Part shown: piece after piece, positions 47,082 through 57,940 of the stretch
How the letters are laid out: every line of letters begins with the position of its first letter
Position numbering within the stretch: the stretch's first letter is position 1
Origin: Sphingobium chlorophenolicum
Lineage (GTDB): Bacteria; Pseudomonadota; Alphaproteobacteria; Sphingomonadales; Sphingomonadaceae
Length of the DNA stretch: 64,000 bases
Assembly: GCF_000722875.1 (NCBI RefSeq)
Contig: NZ_JFHR01000002.1
Coordinates: 124,001-188,000 of the forward strand
Direction: 5' to 3'
The notes under the pieces: model-generated
What the model was told of the DNA's origin: nothing
What the model saw: the letters and a program-made list of their open reading frames with translations, nothing else
Database searches by the model: none
Program-made: the position numbers and the translations under genes

Positions 47082-48227
47082 ATGCCCGACTTCGATTTCG
47101 CCCTGGGTGAAAATGCGGAGATGATCCGCGAAACGACGGCCCGCTTCGCCGCCGACCGCATTGCTCCGCTGGCGGCGGAGATCGACGCCAAGGATTGGTT
47201 TCCCCGCGATTTATGGCCCGAAATGGGCGCACTCGGCCTGCACGGCGTCACCGTGGACGAAGCGGACGGCGGTTTGGGTCTCGGCTATCTGGAGCATGTG
47301 GTCGCGCAGGAAGAGGTGGCGCGGGCATCGGCCTCCATCGGCCTCAGCTATGGCGCGCACTCCAATCTCTGCGTTAACCAGATCCGTCGCTGGGCCACGC
47401 CGGAGCAAAAGGCCCGCTACCTGCCCAAACTCATTTCCGGCGAACATGTCGGCTCGCTCGCCATGTCGGAGGCAGGCGCAGGGTCGGACGTCGTTTCGAT
47501 GAAGCTGCGCGCCGAAAAGCGGGGCGACCGCTATATCCTCAACGGCACGAAATTCTGGATCACCAACGCGACTTATGCGGACACGCTCGTCGTCTATGCC
47601 AAGACCGGCGAAGGCGCACGCGGCATCACCGCCTTCCTGATCGAAAAGGGCTATAAGGGCTTCTCCATCGGCCAGAAGATCGACAAGGTGGGCATGCGCG
47701 GTTCCCCCACCGCCGAACTGGTCTTCGACGATTGCGAAGTGCCGGAGGAAAATATCATGGGCCCGCTCAACGGCGGCGTCGGCGTGCTGATGTCGGGCCT
47801 GGATTATGAGCGGGCGGTGCTGTCCGGCATCCAGCTCGGCATCATGCAGGCCTGCCTCGACGTGGTGCTGCCCTATGTGCGCGAACGCAAGCAGTTCGGC
47901 CAGCCCATCGGCGCCTTCCAACTCATGCAGGCCAAGGTGGCGGACATGTATGTCGCGCTCAATAGTGCGCGGGCCTATGTCTATGCCGTGGCGCAGGCCT
48001 GCGACCGGGGCAAGACCACCCGCTTCGACGCGGCGGGCGCGATCCTGCTGGCCAGCGAAAATGCGATGAAGGTCTCGCTGGAGGCGGTGCAGGCGCTGGG
48101 CGGCGCTGGCTATACGAAGGACTGGCCGGTCGAACGCTACATGCGCGACGCCAAGCTGCTCGACATCGGCGCGGGCACGAACGAAATCCGCCGCATGCTG
48201 ATCGGTCGCGAACTGATCGGCGCGTGA
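47082..48227 (+). CDS. ivd: Isovaleryl-CoA dehydrogenase
   Basis: FAD-dependent oxidation of isovaleryl-CoA to 3-methylcrotonyl-CoA in leucine breakdown. 381 residues with [26 protein letters not shown] and a [11 protein letters not shown] motif, where the Glu matches the catalytic base position special to isovaleryl-CoA dehydrogenases. Its product is the substrate of the carboxylase encoded at 48.6-52.1 kb. Confidence 0.9.
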   Translation: MPDFDFALGENAEMIRETTARFAADRIAPLAAEIDAKDWFPRDLWPEMGALGLHGVTVDEADGGLGLGYLEHVVAQEEVARASASIGLSYGAHSNLCVNQIRRWATPEQKARYLPKLISGEHVGSLAMSEAGAGSDVVSMKLRAEKRGDRYILNGTKFWITNATYADTLVVYAKTGEGARGITAFLIEKGYKGFSIGQKIDKVGMRGSPTAELVFDDCEVPEENIMGPLNGGVGVLMSGLDYERAVLSGIQLGIMQACLDVVLPYVRERKQFGQPIGAFQLMQAKVADMYVALNSARAYVYAVAQACDRGKTTRFDAAGAILLASENAMKVSLEAVQALGGAGYTKDWPVERYMRDAKLLDIGAGTNEIRRMLIGRELIGA

Positions 48228-48237
48228 ATGTGATCTT

Positions 48238-48576
48238 TCAGGACCGCCCCACGAACAGGAAGCCCACCGCCGCCATGATGCACAGGAAAGCGGCGAGATG
48301 GCGCCAGTGCAGCGGTTCGCCCAGCACCGTCACCATGAACCCGCCGAAGACGATCAGCGCGATGGCCTCCTGCGCGATCTTGAGCTGGCCCGCGCTCCAT
48401 CCGCTGGCGAAACCGATGCGGTTGGCGGGCACGGCGAAGCAATATTCGATGAAGGCGATGCCCCAACTGATCAGGATGACGGCGAACAGGGGTTTGTTCA
48501 TGCCGCCCTTCAGGTGCCAATACCAGGCGGCGGTCATGAAGAGATTGGAAATGGTGAGGAGCAGGATGGTCGGCAT
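48238..48576 (-). CDS. DUF486-family small membrane protein
   Basis: 112 residues with four hydrophobic segments, in the pattern of DUF486 (DMT-superfamily-like): [24 protein letters not shown] and GEPLHWRH. Antisense to its neighbours within the catabolic cluster and likely unrelated to it. Function unknown. Confidence 0.85.
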   Translation of the reverse strand: MPTILLLTISNLFMTAAWYWHLKGGMNKPLFAVILISWGIAFIEYCFAVPANRIGFASGWSAGQLKIAQEAIALIVFGGFMVTVLGEPLHWRHLAAFLCIMAAVGFLFVGRS

Positions 48577-48621
48577 GGATGGCCTTGGATATGCAACTGT
48601 AGGGCAGGGGAACGCAAGGGC

Positions 48622-50223
48622 ATGAGCGCACCTGTTCTCGATACGAAACTCTCGGCGGAGGGCGAAGGTTTTCGCGCCAACGCCGCGCATAACCGCGCCC
48701 TGCGCGACGAGCTGCACGCGAAGGTCGCGCAGGCCGCGCTCGGCGGCAGCGAAGCGGCGCGGGCCAAGCATGTCGCCCGCGGCAAGCTGCTCCCCCGCGA
48801 CCGGGTGGAGCGGCTGCTCGATCCGGGCAGTCCGTTTCTGGAAGTGGGCCAACTCACCGCCAACGACATGTATCATGGCGAAGTCCCCGGCGCGGGCATG
48901 ATCGCGGGCATCGGCCGGGTGTCGGGACGGCAGGTGATGATCGTCTGCAACGACGCCACGGTAAAGGGCGGCACCTATTATCCGCTGACCGTGAAGAAGC
49001 ACCTCCGCGCCCAGGAAATCGCGATGGAGAACCGTCTCCCCTGCGTCTATCTGGTCGACAGCGGCGGCGCGAACCTGCCGAACCAGGCGGAGGTTTTTCC
49101 CGACCGCGAACATTTCGGCCGCATCTTCTTCAATCAGGCGCAAATGTCCGCGCGGGGCATCCCCCAGATCGCCTGCGTCATGGGAAGCTGCACGGCGGGC
49201 GGCGCCTATGTCCCCGCCATGTCGGACGAAACGGTGATCGTGCGCAACCAGGGCACGATCTTCCTCGCCGGCCCGCCGCTGGTGCAGGCCGCGACGGGCG
49301 AAGTCATCTCCGCCGAAGACCTTGGCGGCGCGGAGGTCCATGGCCGCCGCTCCGGCGTGGTCGATCATGTCGCGGAAAATGACGAACATGCGCTGACCAT
49401 CGTGCGCGACATCGTGTCAACGCTGCAACCGGCGCCGGAAATCGACCTCAACCTGCGCGAACCGAAGGCGCCCAAATACGACCCGGAAGAACTGTACGGC
49501 GTCATCCCGCAGGACGTCCGCGCCCCCTATGACGTGCGGGAGGTCATCGCCCGCATCGTCGACGGCAGCGAATTTCACGAATTCAAATCTCTCTACGGCA
49601 CCACGCTGGTCTGCGGCTTCGCGCATATCTGGGGCATGCCCGTCGCGATCCTGGCCAATAACGGCGTGCTGTTCAGCGAAAGCGCGCAGAAGGGCGCGCA
49701 TTTCATCGAACTCGCCTGCCAGCGGCGCATTCCGCTACTGTTCCTCCAGAACATCTCCGGCTTCATGGTCGGCGGCAAATATGAATCGGAGGGGATCGCC
49801 AAGCACGGCGCAAAGCTGGTGACGGCCGTCGCGACCGCCAGCGTGCCCAAGATCACCGTGCTGATCGGCGGCAGCTTCGGCGCGGGCAATTACGGCATGT
49901 GCGGCCGCGCCTACAGCCCGCGCTTCCTCTTCACCTGGCCGAACAGCCGCATTTCCGTGATGGGCGGCGAGCAGGCGGCCAGCGTGCTGGCGACCGTCCA
50001 CCGCGACGCCGCCAAATGGACGCCGCAGGAGGCCGAAGCCTTCAAGACGCCGATCCGCCAGAAATATGAGGATGAGGGCAACCCCTATCACGCCACCGCC
50101 CGCCTGTGGGACGACGGCGTGATCGACCCCGCCCAGACCCGCGACGTGCTGGGCCTCGCCTTCGCCGCCACGCTCAATGCTCCAGTAGAGGAGGCGCCCC
50201 GCTTCGGGGTGTTCCGCATGTGA
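48622..50223 (+). CDS. mccB: Methylcrotonyl-CoA carboxylase, carboxyltransferase (beta) subunit
   Basis: Transfers CO2 to 3-methylcrotonyl-CoA. 533 residues, two crotonase-like halves, with [16 protein letters not shown] and [20 protein letters not shown], typical of MCC beta. RBS AAGGG. The stop overlaps the GTG start of mccA. Confidence 0.92.
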   Translation: MSAPVLDTKLSAEGEGFRANAAHNRALRDELHAKVAQAALGGSEAARAKHVARGKLLPRDRVERLLDPGSPFLEVGQLTANDMYHGEVPGAGMIAGIGRVSGRQVMIVCNDATVKGGTYYPLTVKKHLRAQEIAMENRLPCVYLVDSGGANLPNQAEVFPDREHFGRIFFNQAQMSARGIPQIACVMGSCTAGGAYVPAMSDETVIVRNQGTIFLAGPPLVQAATGEVISAEDLGGAEVHGRRSGVVDHVAENDEHALTIVRDIVSTLQPAPEIDLNLREPKAPKYDPEELYGVIPQDVRAPYDVREVIARIVDGSEFHEFKSLYGTTLVCGFAHIWGMPVAILANNGVLFSESAQKGAHFIELACQRRIPLLFLQNISGFMVGGKYESEGIAKHGAKLVTAVATASVPKITVLIGGSFGAGNYGMCGRAYSPRFLFTWPNSRISVMGGEQAASVLATVHRDAAKWTPQEAEAFKTPIRQKYEDEGNPYHATARLWDDGVIDPAQTRDVLGLAFAATLNAPVEEAPRFGVFRM

Positions 50224-52100
50224 TCCAGTCCCTGCTCATAGCCAATCGCGGCGAGATCGCCTGCCGCATCATCCGCACCGCCCGCCGCCTGGGCATCCGC
50301 ACCGTCGCGGTCTATTCCGACGCCGACGCAAAGGCGCTCCACGTCCGCGAAGCCGACGAAGCCGTGCATATCGGCCCGTCCCCGGCGCGCGAATCATACC
50401 TGATCGGCGACCGCATCATCGCCGCCGCGCAGGCGACCGGCGCGCAGGCCATCCATCCCGGCTACGGCTTCCTGTCGGAAAACGCCGCCTTCGCACAGGC
50501 GGTGATCGACGCCGGCCTCATCTGGGTCGGTCCCAATCCTGCCAGCATCACCGCCATGGGCCTCAAGGACGCCGCCAAGAAGCTGATGTCCGACGCGGGC
50601 GTCCCCGTCACCCCCGGCTATCTGGGCGAGGATCAGAGCGCCGCTCGCCTGCAATCCGAAGCCGACGCCATCGGCTATCCCGTCCTGATCAAGGCGGTCG
50701 CGGGCGGCGGCGGCAAGGGCATGCGCCGCGTCGACGCGCCGGAAGCCTTCGCCGACGCGCTCCTCTCCTGCCAGCGGGAGGCGGCCTCCAGCTTCGGCAA
50801 CGATCAGGTGCTGATCGAAAAATATATCCTCTCGCCCCGCCATATCGAAGTGCAGGTGTTCGGCGACAGCCACGGCCAGGTCGTCCACCTGTTCGAACGC
50901 GACTGTTCGCTCCAGCGCCGCCATCAGAAGGTGATCGAGGAAGCCCCCGCGCCCGGCATGGACGCCGCCACCCGCGAAGCCATTTGCGGCGCGGCGGTGC
51001 GCGCCGCGCAGGCGGTCGACTATGTCGGCGCAGGTACGATCGAGTTCATCGCCGACGCCAGCGAAGGCCTGCGCGCCGACCGCATCTGGTTCATGGAAAT
51101 GAACACCCGCCTCCAGGTCGAACATCCGGTGACGGAGGAGATTACGGGCGTCGATCTGGTCGAATGGCAACTGCGCGTGGCGAGCGGCGAACCCCTGCCG
51201 AAAAAGCAGGAAGAACTATCGATCAACGGCCACGCCATAGAGGCCCGCCTCTATGCGGAAGACCCGGCCAAGGGTTTCCTGCCCAGCCCCGGCCGCATCG
51301 ACCGGCTGCTGTTCGACGACCATGCCCGCGTGGAAACCGGCGTTGAGGCAGGCGATACCGTCAGTTCCTTCTACGACCCGATGATCGCCAAGGTCATTTG
51401 TCACGGCCCGGACCGGGAGGCGGCGCGCAATGACCTGCTCCGCTGGCTGGACGGCAGCTTCGTCGGCCCGCTACACACCAACAAGCCGTTCCTGCACGCC
51501 TGCCTGTCCATGGCCGACTTCGCTGAAGGCCGTCTCGACACCGGCCTGATCGAGCGGCAGGGGGAGGCGCTGACCGCCATTGACGGCCCGTCCGACCGCG
51601 TTCTCGCCGCCGCCGGACAGCGTTTCCGCAGCGACTGGACCGGCCGGGACGATAGGGAAGGGCTGTTCGGCTTCCGCCTCAATGCCGCGCCGAAAACCCG
51701 GATCGACCTGTTCGTGGCAGGCCGCCATGTCATCGCGGACGCCGGGTCCGGCGCGCTGCGCACGGGCCTGCGTTCCGACATGGAGCGCGACGGCACGATC
51801 ATCGTCACCGAGGCCGGGCAAAGCTGGTTCTTCACGCAGAACCCGCCAGTCAAGGCAGGCGGCGCCGCCGCTTCCGACGGCGCGATCCTCTCGCCCATGC
51901 CGGGCCGCATCATCGCCGTCGCCGTTGCGAAGGGCGCCAAGGTCGCCAAGGGCCAGAAACTCGTCACGCTGGAGGCGATGAAGATGGAACATAGCCTCAC
52001 CGCGCCCTTCGACGGCGTGGTGGCGGAACTGGACGCGACCGAAGGCGGTCAGGTCAGCGAAGGCACGCTGCTGGTGCTGGTGGAACGGGAGGAAGACTGA
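50220..52100 (+). CDS. mccA: Methylcrotonyl-CoA carboxylase, biotin-containing (alpha) subunit
   Basis: Carboxylates its own biotin with bicarbonate and ATP. 626 residues: biotin carboxylase ([37 protein letters not shown]) and a C-terminal biotinyl domain with EAMKMEHS, where Lys carries biotin. The GTG at 50220 overlaps the mccB stop and restores the conserved N-terminus; no in-frame ATG does. Confidence 0.93.
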   Translation: MIQSLLIANRGEIACRIIRTARRLGIRTVAVYSDADAKALHVREADEAVHIGPSPARESYLIGDRIIAAAQATGAQAIHPGYGFLSENAAFAQAVIDAGLIWVGPNPASITAMGLKDAAKKLMSDAGVPVTPGYLGEDQSAARLQSEADAIGYPVLIKAVAGGGGKGMRRVDAPEAFADALLSCQREAASSFGNDQVLIEKYILSPRHIEVQVFGDSHGQVVHLFERDCSLQRRHQKVIEEAPAPGMDAATREAICGAAVRAAQAVDYVGAGTIEFIADASEGLRADRIWFMEMNTRLQVEHPVTEEITGVDLVEWQLRVASGEPLPKKQEELSINGHAIEARLYAEDPAKGFLPSPGRIDRLLFDDHARVETGVEAGDTVSSFYDPMIAKVICHGPDREAARNDLLRWLDGSFVGPLHTNKPFLHACLSMADFAEGRLDTGLIERQGEALTAIDGPSDRVLAAAGQRFRSDWTGRDDREGLFGFRLNAAPKTRIDLFVAGRHVIADAGSGALRTGLRSDMERDGTIIVTEAGQSWFFTQNPPVKAGGAAASDGAILSPMPGRIIAVAVAKGAKVAKGQKLVTLEAMKMEHSLTAPFDGVVAELDATEGGQVSEGTLLVLVEREED

Positions 52101-52552
52101 TGGCGGGCCGCTTTTATGACGAATGGACCATCGGCGACCGGATCGAACATGAAATCCGCCGCACGGTGACGGAGACCGACAATCTCCTCTTCTCCACCAT
52201 GACCCATAATCCACAGCCCCTGCACCTGGACGCCGAAGCCGCGAAAGCCTCCGAATTCGGCCAGATCCTCGTCAACGGCACCTTCACCTTCGCGCTGATG
52301 GTGGGCCTGTCGGTAGGCGAAACGACCTTGGGCACGCTGGTCGCCAATCTGGGCTATGACAGGCTGGTCATGCCCAAGCCCGTCTTCATCGGCGACACGA
52401 TGCGGGCCGACAGCGAAGTGACCGATCTCAAGGAAAGCCGTTCCCGCCCCGAAGCGGGCATCGTGACATTCACGCATCGGCTCATTAACCAGCGGGACGA
52501 AATCGTCTGCCAATGCCTGCGCATGGCGCTGCTGAAGAAGAGGCCCGCATGA
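52100..52552 (+). CDS. MaoC-family (R)-enoyl-CoA hydratase-like protein
   Basis: 150-residue hot-dog protein. The catalytic Asp/His region reads [11 protein letters not shown] and is followed by [16 protein letters not shown]. In this cluster it holds the place where other bacteria have methylglutaconyl-CoA hydratase, but that activity belongs to a different fold, so it may act on another acyl-CoA. Overlaps both neighbours by ATGA junctions. Confidence 0.85.
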   Translation: MAGRFYDEWTIGDRIEHEIRRTVTETDNLLFSTMTHNPQPLHLDAEAAKASEFGQILVNGTFTFALMVGLSVGETTLGTLVANLGYDRLVMPKPVFIGDTMRADSEVTDLKESRSRPEAGIVTFTHRLINQRDEIVCQCLRMALLKKRPA

Positions 52553-53385
52553 AGCTCCGCTCGCTGCTTTTCGTCCCCGCCGACCGCCCGGAACGCTTCG
52601 CCAAGGCGGCGGCCAGCGGCGCCGACGCCATCATCCTGGACCTGGAGGATTCGGTCGCCCCGGAGCGTAAGGCCTTCGGACGGGAAGCGATTGCCGAATG
52701 GCTGGCGTCCCCCCGCGATTGCACGGCCTTCGTCCGGGTGAACCCGCTGGACGGCGATCACACCCGCGCCGACCTGTCCGCCGCACTGTCCGCCGCGCCC
52801 GACGGGATCATGCTGCCCAAGGCGGAAGGGGCGGAAAGCATCCGGACCCTAATCGCCCTGGCCGACGGCGCGAACGTGCCGCCGATCCTGCCCATCGCGA
52901 CGGAAACCCCCGCCGCCCTCTTCGAACTGGGCAGCTTTCGTCAGGTGCGCGACAGGCTGGCGGGCCTGACCTGGGGGGCGGAGGATCTGCCCGCATCCAT
53001 CGGCGCGTCGACGTCCCGCGAGGAGGATGGCCGCTACACCGCGCCCTTTGAAATGGCGCGCAGCCTGACGCTGTTCGCCGCCCATGCCGCGGGCGTCCCC
53101 GCCATCGATACCGTCTTCCCCCGGATCGAGGCGATGGACGATCTCAAATCCTATATCGGACGAGCGCGGCGCGACGGCTTCACCGGCATGATGGCGATCC
53201 ACCCGGTGCAGGTAGCCGTCATCAACGAAGGCTTCACCCCGACCGACGCGGAAATCGCGCGCGCCAGGGCCGTGGTCGACGCGTTCGCCGCCAATCCCGG
53301 CGCTGGAGTCCTGAAGCTGGACGGCAAGATGATCGACCGGCCCCACCTGGTCCAGGCGCAGCGTATTTTGGGTGCGGCGGAATGA
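52549..53385 (+). CDS. HpcH/HpaI-family CoA ester lyase (CitE-like)
   Basis: 278-residue TIM-barrel lyase: [16 protein letters not shown] at the N-terminus, DLEDSV with the Mg-binding acid, and [10 protein letters not shown]. Family members cleave citramalyl-, malyl- or HMG-like CoA esters. ATG 52549 overlaps the MaoC stop. It sits last in the cluster, in the position of an HMG-CoA lyase, though that enzyme is a separate family. Confidence 0.85.
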   Translation: MKLRSLLFVPADRPERFAKAAASGADAIILDLEDSVAPERKAFGREAIAEWLASPRDCTAFVRVNPLDGDHTRADLSAALSAAPDGIMLPKAEGAESIRTLIALADGANVPPILPIATETPAALFELGSFRQVRDRLAGLTWGAEDLPASIGASTSREEDGRYTAPFEMARSLTLFAAHAAGVPAIDTVFPRIEAMDDLKSYIGRARRDGFTGMMAIHPVQVAVINEGFTPTDAEIARARAVVDAFAANPGAGVLKLDGKMIDRPHLVQAQRILGAAE

Positions 53386-53395
53386 AAAAAGACCG

Positions 53396-53424
53396 TTGCA
53401 TGGCCGCAATCGCTCGCTTATAGG
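53396..53424 (+). promoter_or_regulatory. Promoter of tRNA-Ala
   Basis: TTGCAT (53396-53401), 17-base spacer, TATAGG (53419-53424), 14 bases before the tRNA. Confidence 0.65.
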
Positions 53425-53438
53425 CTGCCCACCTTCAA

Positions 53439-53514
<76 letters not shown>

Positions 53515-53566
53515 TTTTCTTCCCATTGTTTTCACTGGATAAATTCCCCCGTGCGGGGAACGCCGC

Positions 53567-54037
53567 TCAATCGGCGAGCGGCAGCGCCGTCGTCGACTTG
53601 ATCTCCTGCATGGCGAAGGAAGAGCTGACGTCGTGCAGCGGCGCGACATGGATCAGCTTGCGGTAGATGCGGTCATAATCCGCGATGTCGCGCGCGACGA
53701 TCTTCAGCAGATAGTCGATCTCGCCGCTCATGCGATAAAATTCGACCACCTCCGGTATGCGGGCAATACCCTCGGCAAAGGCCTGAAGCCACTCGTCCGT
53801 GTGCTGCGCCGTCCGCACCGCCACCATCACCGTCACGTCCAGCCCCAGCTTCTCCCGGTTCAGGATGGTCACCCGCCGTTCGATCAGCCCCTCGCGCTCA
53901 TAGCGCTTGATTCGCTTCCAGCACGGCGTCTGCGACAAACCCACGCGCTCGGCGATTTCGGAAATTGGAGTGGTGGCATCCTGCTGAAGAATCGCCAAAA
54001 TCCGCCGGTCTACTGGATCGAGGGAAATGTTCTCCAA
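53567..54037 (-). CDS. Lrp/AsnC-family transcriptional regulator
   Basis: 156 residues. N-terminal HTH (ISEIAERVGLSQTPCWKRIKRYE) and C-terminal ligand-binding RAM domain. Members sense amino acids, often leucine. The nearby leucine-type cluster makes a link tempting, but the gene is separated from it by the tRNA and has no neighbour on its own strand. Confidence 0.92.
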   Translation of the reverse strand: MENISLDPVDRRILAILQQDATTPISEIAERVGLSQTPCWKRIKRYEREGLIERRVTILNREKLGLDVTVMVAVRTAQHTDEWLQAFAEGIARIPEVVEFYRMSGEIDYLLKIVARDIADYDRIYRKLIHVAPLHDVSSSFAMQEIKSTTALPLAD

Positions 54038-54156
54038 ATTCGGCTCCTATATAGATTGAAATGCTCCATTAGCGGAAAATGAGAGATAATATAAGAACCA
54101 ATTTCCCTGCATAACCGCCTATTTGTCGGCCCAAGGCTCCGCATAGGGAAATCAGC

Positions 54157-54402
54157 ATGTTCAAACGCATATTCCTAGATCATCCGCATCAGGTCGGCGA
54201 AACCTATTTTGAACATCTGCGCGCCGCGGGCAGCTTCGGCACCGACATGGTGGTGGCCGGGGTCGCCTGCCTCGTCCATGCGATCCTGCCGAACCTGTTC
54301 ACCAAAACGGGCAGCGACGCGGTTGCCCGCCTGCATGACCGCATGGTCGTGAACCGCCGGTCGAAGGTGGAAGGCGAAGCGGCGAAGGCGGCGAGGCCGT
54401 AG
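54157..54402 (+). CDS. DUF6356-like small protein
   Basis: 81 residues opening MFKRIFLDHPHQVGETYFEH, with a hydrophobic middle (about 30-50) and a basic tail. I recall it as a conserved alphaproteobacterial family without known function (DUF6356). It ends 3 bases before the transporter gene and may be co-transcribed. Confidence 0.75.
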   Translation: MFKRIFLDHPHQVGETYFEHLRAAGSFGTDMVVAGVACLVHAILPNLFTKTGSDAVARLHDRMVVNRRSKVEGEAAKAARP

Positions 54403-54405
54403 GCC

Positions 54406-55428
54406 ATGGCGAACATATTGGCGGCGGATCTCTATTGCGACATACCCGCCGACACGCGCCATCGCTGGCGGGAATATGTTCCCGGCCTGACGGTCGTGCT
54501 GCTCGGCACGCTGGCCGCAGGCTTCCTGTCGGATCATTATGGCGCGCCGCTGACGCTGATGGCCCTGCTGCTGGGGCTGGCGCTGAATTTTCTGTCGACC
54601 GACAAGCGGCTTCTGCCGGGGCTGGGATTCGCGTCGCGCACATTGTTGCGGTGGGGTATCGTGCTGCTCGGCATGCGGGTGACCGCCGCGCAGATCGCCG
54701 ATCTGGGGCCGGTCGCCCTGCTTTGCGTGATCGCCATCGTGGCGCTGACCATCGGGTCTGGCGTGCTGGCCGCGCGCTGGCTTAAGCTCGGCACGAATTT
54801 CGGGCTGCTCGCGGGCGGATCGGTCGCGATTTGCGGGGCAAGCGCCGCCATGGCGCTCGCCACCACCCTGGGCTCGCGCCGGGTGAACGACGCCAATCTG
54901 TCGCTGGTGCTGGTCGGAATCTCGGCCATGAGCGCGACGGCGATGATGCTCTATCCGGTGGCCGCGCACATGCTCGGCCTGTCGGACATGCAGGCCGGTT
55001 TCCTGCTCGGCGCGTCCATCCATGACGTCGCCCAGGCGCTGGGCGCGGGCTATGCCTATTCGGTCGGCGCCGGACAGATCGCCGCCATCGTCAAGCTCAG
55101 CCGCGTTGCCTTGCTCGCGCCGATCCTGGCGATCATCACCCTCTTCCTGCGCGACGAAAGGCGGGAACGCATCGGCGTGCCATGGTTCGTGGTGGGCTTT
55201 TTCGGCCTGGCGGGCGTCAATTCGCTGGGCCTGATCCCGTCGGTGGCCGCCGGCTTGTCGACCCAGGCGGCCAGCGCCTTCCTCGCCGCGGCGGTCACCG
55301 CCACCGCCATCCGCTCGCCATTGGCCAGCCTGATGAAAACGGGGGCCAGGCCCATTCTGACCATATTGGCGGCCACCATCGTGGCCTTCCTATTGTCCCT
55401 GCTTGCGGCCTTGTTGGCGATCCGCTGA
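54406..55428 (+). CDS. YeiH/UPF0324-family membrane transporter
   Basis: 340 residues with about ten transmembrane segments; LLLGLALNFLS, GGSVAICGASAAMA and GASIHDVAQALGAGYAYS are hallmarks. Annotated in relatives as a putative sulfate exporter; substrate is unproven. Divergent from the Lrp gene. Confidence 0.88.
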   Translation: MANILAADLYCDIPADTRHRWREYVPGLTVVLLGTLAAGFLSDHYGAPLTLMALLLGLALNFLSTDKRLLPGLGFASRTLLRWGIVLLGMRVTAAQIADLGPVALLCVIAIVALTIGSGVLAARWLKLGTNFGLLAGGSVAICGASAAMALATTLGSRRVNDANLSLVLVGISAMSATAMMLYPVAAHMLGLSDMQAGFLLGASIHDVAQALGAGYAYSVGAGQIAAIVKLSRVALLAPILAIITLFLRDERRERIGVPWFVVGFFGLAGVNSLGLIPSVAAGLSTQAASAFLAAAVTATAIRSPLASLMKTGARPILTILAATIVAFLLSLLAALLAIR

Positions 55429-55745
55429 TCTTCGCCGATATCGGGGTGGGCCGCTGGCCCACCCCTCAGACCGTGTGGACAATTCGAAATGTCGGAAAAT
55501 GGCCAATAGCGGACATCAATTCCTCCCTACGCGCAGCGTGGGGAGGGGGACCGCCGCCGAAGGCGGTGGTGGAAGGGAAATACGCAGGTCGTGCCCCATT
55601 CCCCTCCACCAGCCTCCGGCCGGTCCCCCTCCCCATCTCCCGATGGGGAGGAATAGGATGGGTCCGTTTTGCACCCAAATCACTCAGCCCGGCGAGTCTG
55701 GAATCTGTCCACGTTGCCTGGGCTGAATGTCGAACAGCCTACGCC
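55429..55745. other. Gap between the transporter and OmpA-like genes
   Basis: 317 bases between convergent genes, mostly repeat copy D. No gene. Confidence 0.5.
55502..55676 (+). repeat. Dispersed quasi-palindromic repeat, copy D
   Basis: Same orientation as copy A, with which it shares GCCAATAGCGGACAT at the left and AGGATGGGTCC...CACCC at the right, around core AAATACGCAGGTCGTGCCCC. Confidence 0.85.
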
Positions 55746-56627
55746 TTACAGGCCATCCAGCCCCTTGCTCACCAGGATGTTCACAGCAACCCGGCGGTTC
55801 TGCGCCTTGCCTTCCGCAGTATCGTTGCTCGCCAGCGGATCCGCTTCGGACATGCCGGTGGGCGTCAGCATGCGATAGGGCTTCCAGCCGCAGGCCTGCT
55901 GCAGATAATTGACGACCCGCCCGGCGCGCTTTTCGCTCAGCACCTGGTTGAAGTCTTCGTCGCCCGTGGAATCGGTATAGCCCACCACCAGCAGCAGCGC
56001 GTTGCTCATCCCCTCGGCCGTCGCGGCCGCCGCGCAAAGGTCGTTCTTCGCCTGCGCCGACAGCACCGCCTTGCCGGTGTCGAAATTCACGTTGGTCGTG
56101 CTTTTCACATTATACTGGTCGATCTCGCCCATGCGCCCGCGTAGCGCGGCGGTGGCGGCGGTCTGTTCCTCGAAGCCCTGGGCCGTGCCGTTGTGGATCA
56201 TCGACGCGGTCTTCAGATCCTTGTTCTGCAAATTGATCTGGCTCGCCAGCAACCCGCCGCCGGTCTGCAATGTCTTCACCGTGACCGGCAGGCCGTTCAG
56301 CAGCGACGTCGCGGCCAGTTTGTTGCGGTTCAGGCCGAACAGGCCCTTGCTGGCGCTGATCTTGGTGGCGTCATCGATCTGGATGACGGATTTGCTGCCG
56401 TCGGCGGCCGTGACCTGCATCTTGTCGCCGCTGCGCGCTGAAATAATGCCCTTGATTTCCGGCCCCGCGACCTTCTCCGCAGGCAGATAGGCGGTCGCCG
56501 AAACGTCGGCGGACGGGGCCGCCGGGGCGTCCTGCGTCTGCGCGGAGAGGCTGCCCGACGCGGCGCCGGACAGCAGGGCGATCATCAAGAGATATTTGGG
56601 GCTTCTGGAAATGACGTTCATCATCAC
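55746..56627 (-). CDS. OmpA-family outer membrane/periplasmic protein
   Basis: 293 residues: signal peptide (to about 30), a middle domain with GIISARSGDKMQVTAADG (DUF5666-like), and a C-terminal OmpA peptidoglycan-binding domain (VNFDTGKAVLS, VVGYTDSTGDEDFNQVLSEKRA). Start may be any of three clustered ATGs (56627, 56624, 56621); GGAG lies just upstream. Role in envelope anchoring is inferred. Confidence 0.87.
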   Translation of the reverse strand: MMMNVISRSPKYLLMIALLSGAASGSLSAQTQDAPAAPSADVSATAYLPAEKVAGPEIKGIISARSGDKMQVTAADGSKSVIQIDDATKISASKGLFGLNRNKLAATSLLNGLPVTVKTLQTGGGLLASQINLQNKDLKTASMIHNGTAQGFEEQTAATAALRGRMGEIDQYNVKSTTNVNFDTGKAVLSAQAKNDLCAAAATAEGMSNALLLVVGYTDSTGDEDFNQVLSEKRAGRVVNYLQQACGWKPYRMLTPTGMSEADPLASNDTAEGKAQNRRVAVNILVSKGLDGL

Positions 56628-56914
56628 GCTACTCCTTGAAATGGACCAGTCGGGCCTGCTTTTGCCGCAGCTTTTCGTCCGACTGCCGTCCGCGTGATGG
56701 CGTGTTCAGCGGTCAGAACCCCTCCTATTCGTCTTCGTAAAAATGTCGGCATGACGCCACGGATGGCGCCATGGCTTCTGCCTGTTCAGATTAACCTTGC
56801 CCGCACATGAACGGGCGGTCCGCCCCGAAGCCGGTGCAGGCAATCGGAGTGCATCGTGCGACGAACGGAGGCTCAACCTGCGCAGTTGCTCAGTTTGCCC
56901 CGAACGACGGCGCC
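56628..56914. other. Intergenic region before the OmpA-like gene
   Basis: 287 bases between the end of the LacI gene and the OmpA-like gene (both leftward). It should hold the OmpA-like promoter; no RNA or repeat was seen. Confidence 0.4.
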
Positions 56915-57940
56915 TCAAGCCGCAGGGCAGGGCCCGCTACTGTCCCGCACCACCAGCGCATGGGGCAGCATCAACGGGGCCTGCGAACCGGCGTCCTTCT
57001 TGCGGAAGGACGGATCGACCAATATGTCCACGGCGGCGGCCGCCATTTCCGCCTTGGGCTGGCGAATGGTCGTGATCTGCGGCCATGCGGCGCGGGAAGA
57101 TGCCGCATCGTCGAATCCGGCGACGGACAATGCATCGGGCACCGCTATGCCCAGTTTCATCGCCGTGATCAGCACCCCCAGCGCCATATCGTCATTGCAG
57201 GCGAAGACGGCGCTTGGCCGGTCGGCGCGGTTCAGCAACGCCTCACCCAATTCCAGCCCCGACCGGAAACTGAAGTCGCCGCGCACAACGGCCCGCTCGT
57301 CCACCGCAATCCCCGCAGCCGCCATCGCCGCGCGAAATCCCTCTTCCCGCCGGGCCGACGCGCTGTGGCTGACCGGTCCCTGCACCAGCGCGATGTGGCG
57401 ATGGCCGAGGCCAATCAGATGCTCGGTCATCTCCCGCGCCGCGCCCCGGTCGTCCATCCGCACCGCGCCCGACCCGCCCGGCTCGCCCGAAGGGGCGATC
57501 AGCACATGGGGCACGTCCGCCTCCCGGAACAGGTCGATCAATTCAGCGACATCGCAAATCGGCGGGGCGACGATGGCGCCGTCCAGCCTCAGGCTGGTGA
57601 TGCTGTTGCGGACATGGTCCTTCCAGTCCGGTTGATGGAGGTCGACCGGTTCCACCACCAGATGATAGCTGCGCTCCCGGCAGCGCAGCAGCGCGCCATG
57701 CTGCACATCGGCGGCATAGCCCGACACGGGGTCGTCGATGAACAGCCCCAGCAGATAGGATCGCGAACTGGAAAGGCTGCGGGCAAAGGCGTTGGGCCGG
57801 TAATTGAGTTCGGCGACGACGCGCTGCACCGCCTCCCTTATTTCGGGACGGACATGGTCCTCGCCATTGATGACGCGGGAAACCGTCTTGGGGGAGACGC
57901 CTGCGCGGGCCGCGACATCCTTGATCGTGACGATGCTCAT
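56915..57940 (-). CDS. LacI-family transcriptional regulator
   Basis: 341 residues: HTH at 4-23 (VTIKDVAARAGVSPKTVSRV), hinge helix, then a periplasmic-binding-like sugar domain. Its ATG overlaps the stop of the MFS gene upstream (ATGA), so regulator and transporter share a transcript. Predicted to bind the twin operators at 59248-59285 and to sense a sugar or glycoside from this locus. Confidence 0.92.
   Translation of the reverse strand: MSIVTIKDVAARAGVSPKTVSRVINGEDHVRPEIREAVQRVVAELNYRPNAFARSLSSSRSYLLGLFIDDPVSGYAADVQHGALLRCRERSYHLVVEPVDLHQPDWKDHVRNSITSLRLDGAIVAPPICDVAELIDLFREADVPHVLIAPSGEPGGSGAVRMDDRGAAREMTEHLIGLGHRHIALVQGPVSHSASARREEGFRAAMAAAGIAVDERAVVRGDFSFRSGLELGEALLNRADRPSAVFACNDDMALGVLITAMKLGIAVPDALSVAGFDDAASSRAAWPQITTIRQPKAEMAAAAVDILVDPSFRKKDAGSQAPLMLPHALVVRDSSGPCPAA

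Noticed and set aside
45862..47124. A 420-codon plus-strand frame after the element
   Set aside because: Runs through the queA remnant, repeat copy C and antisense to the LysR gene.
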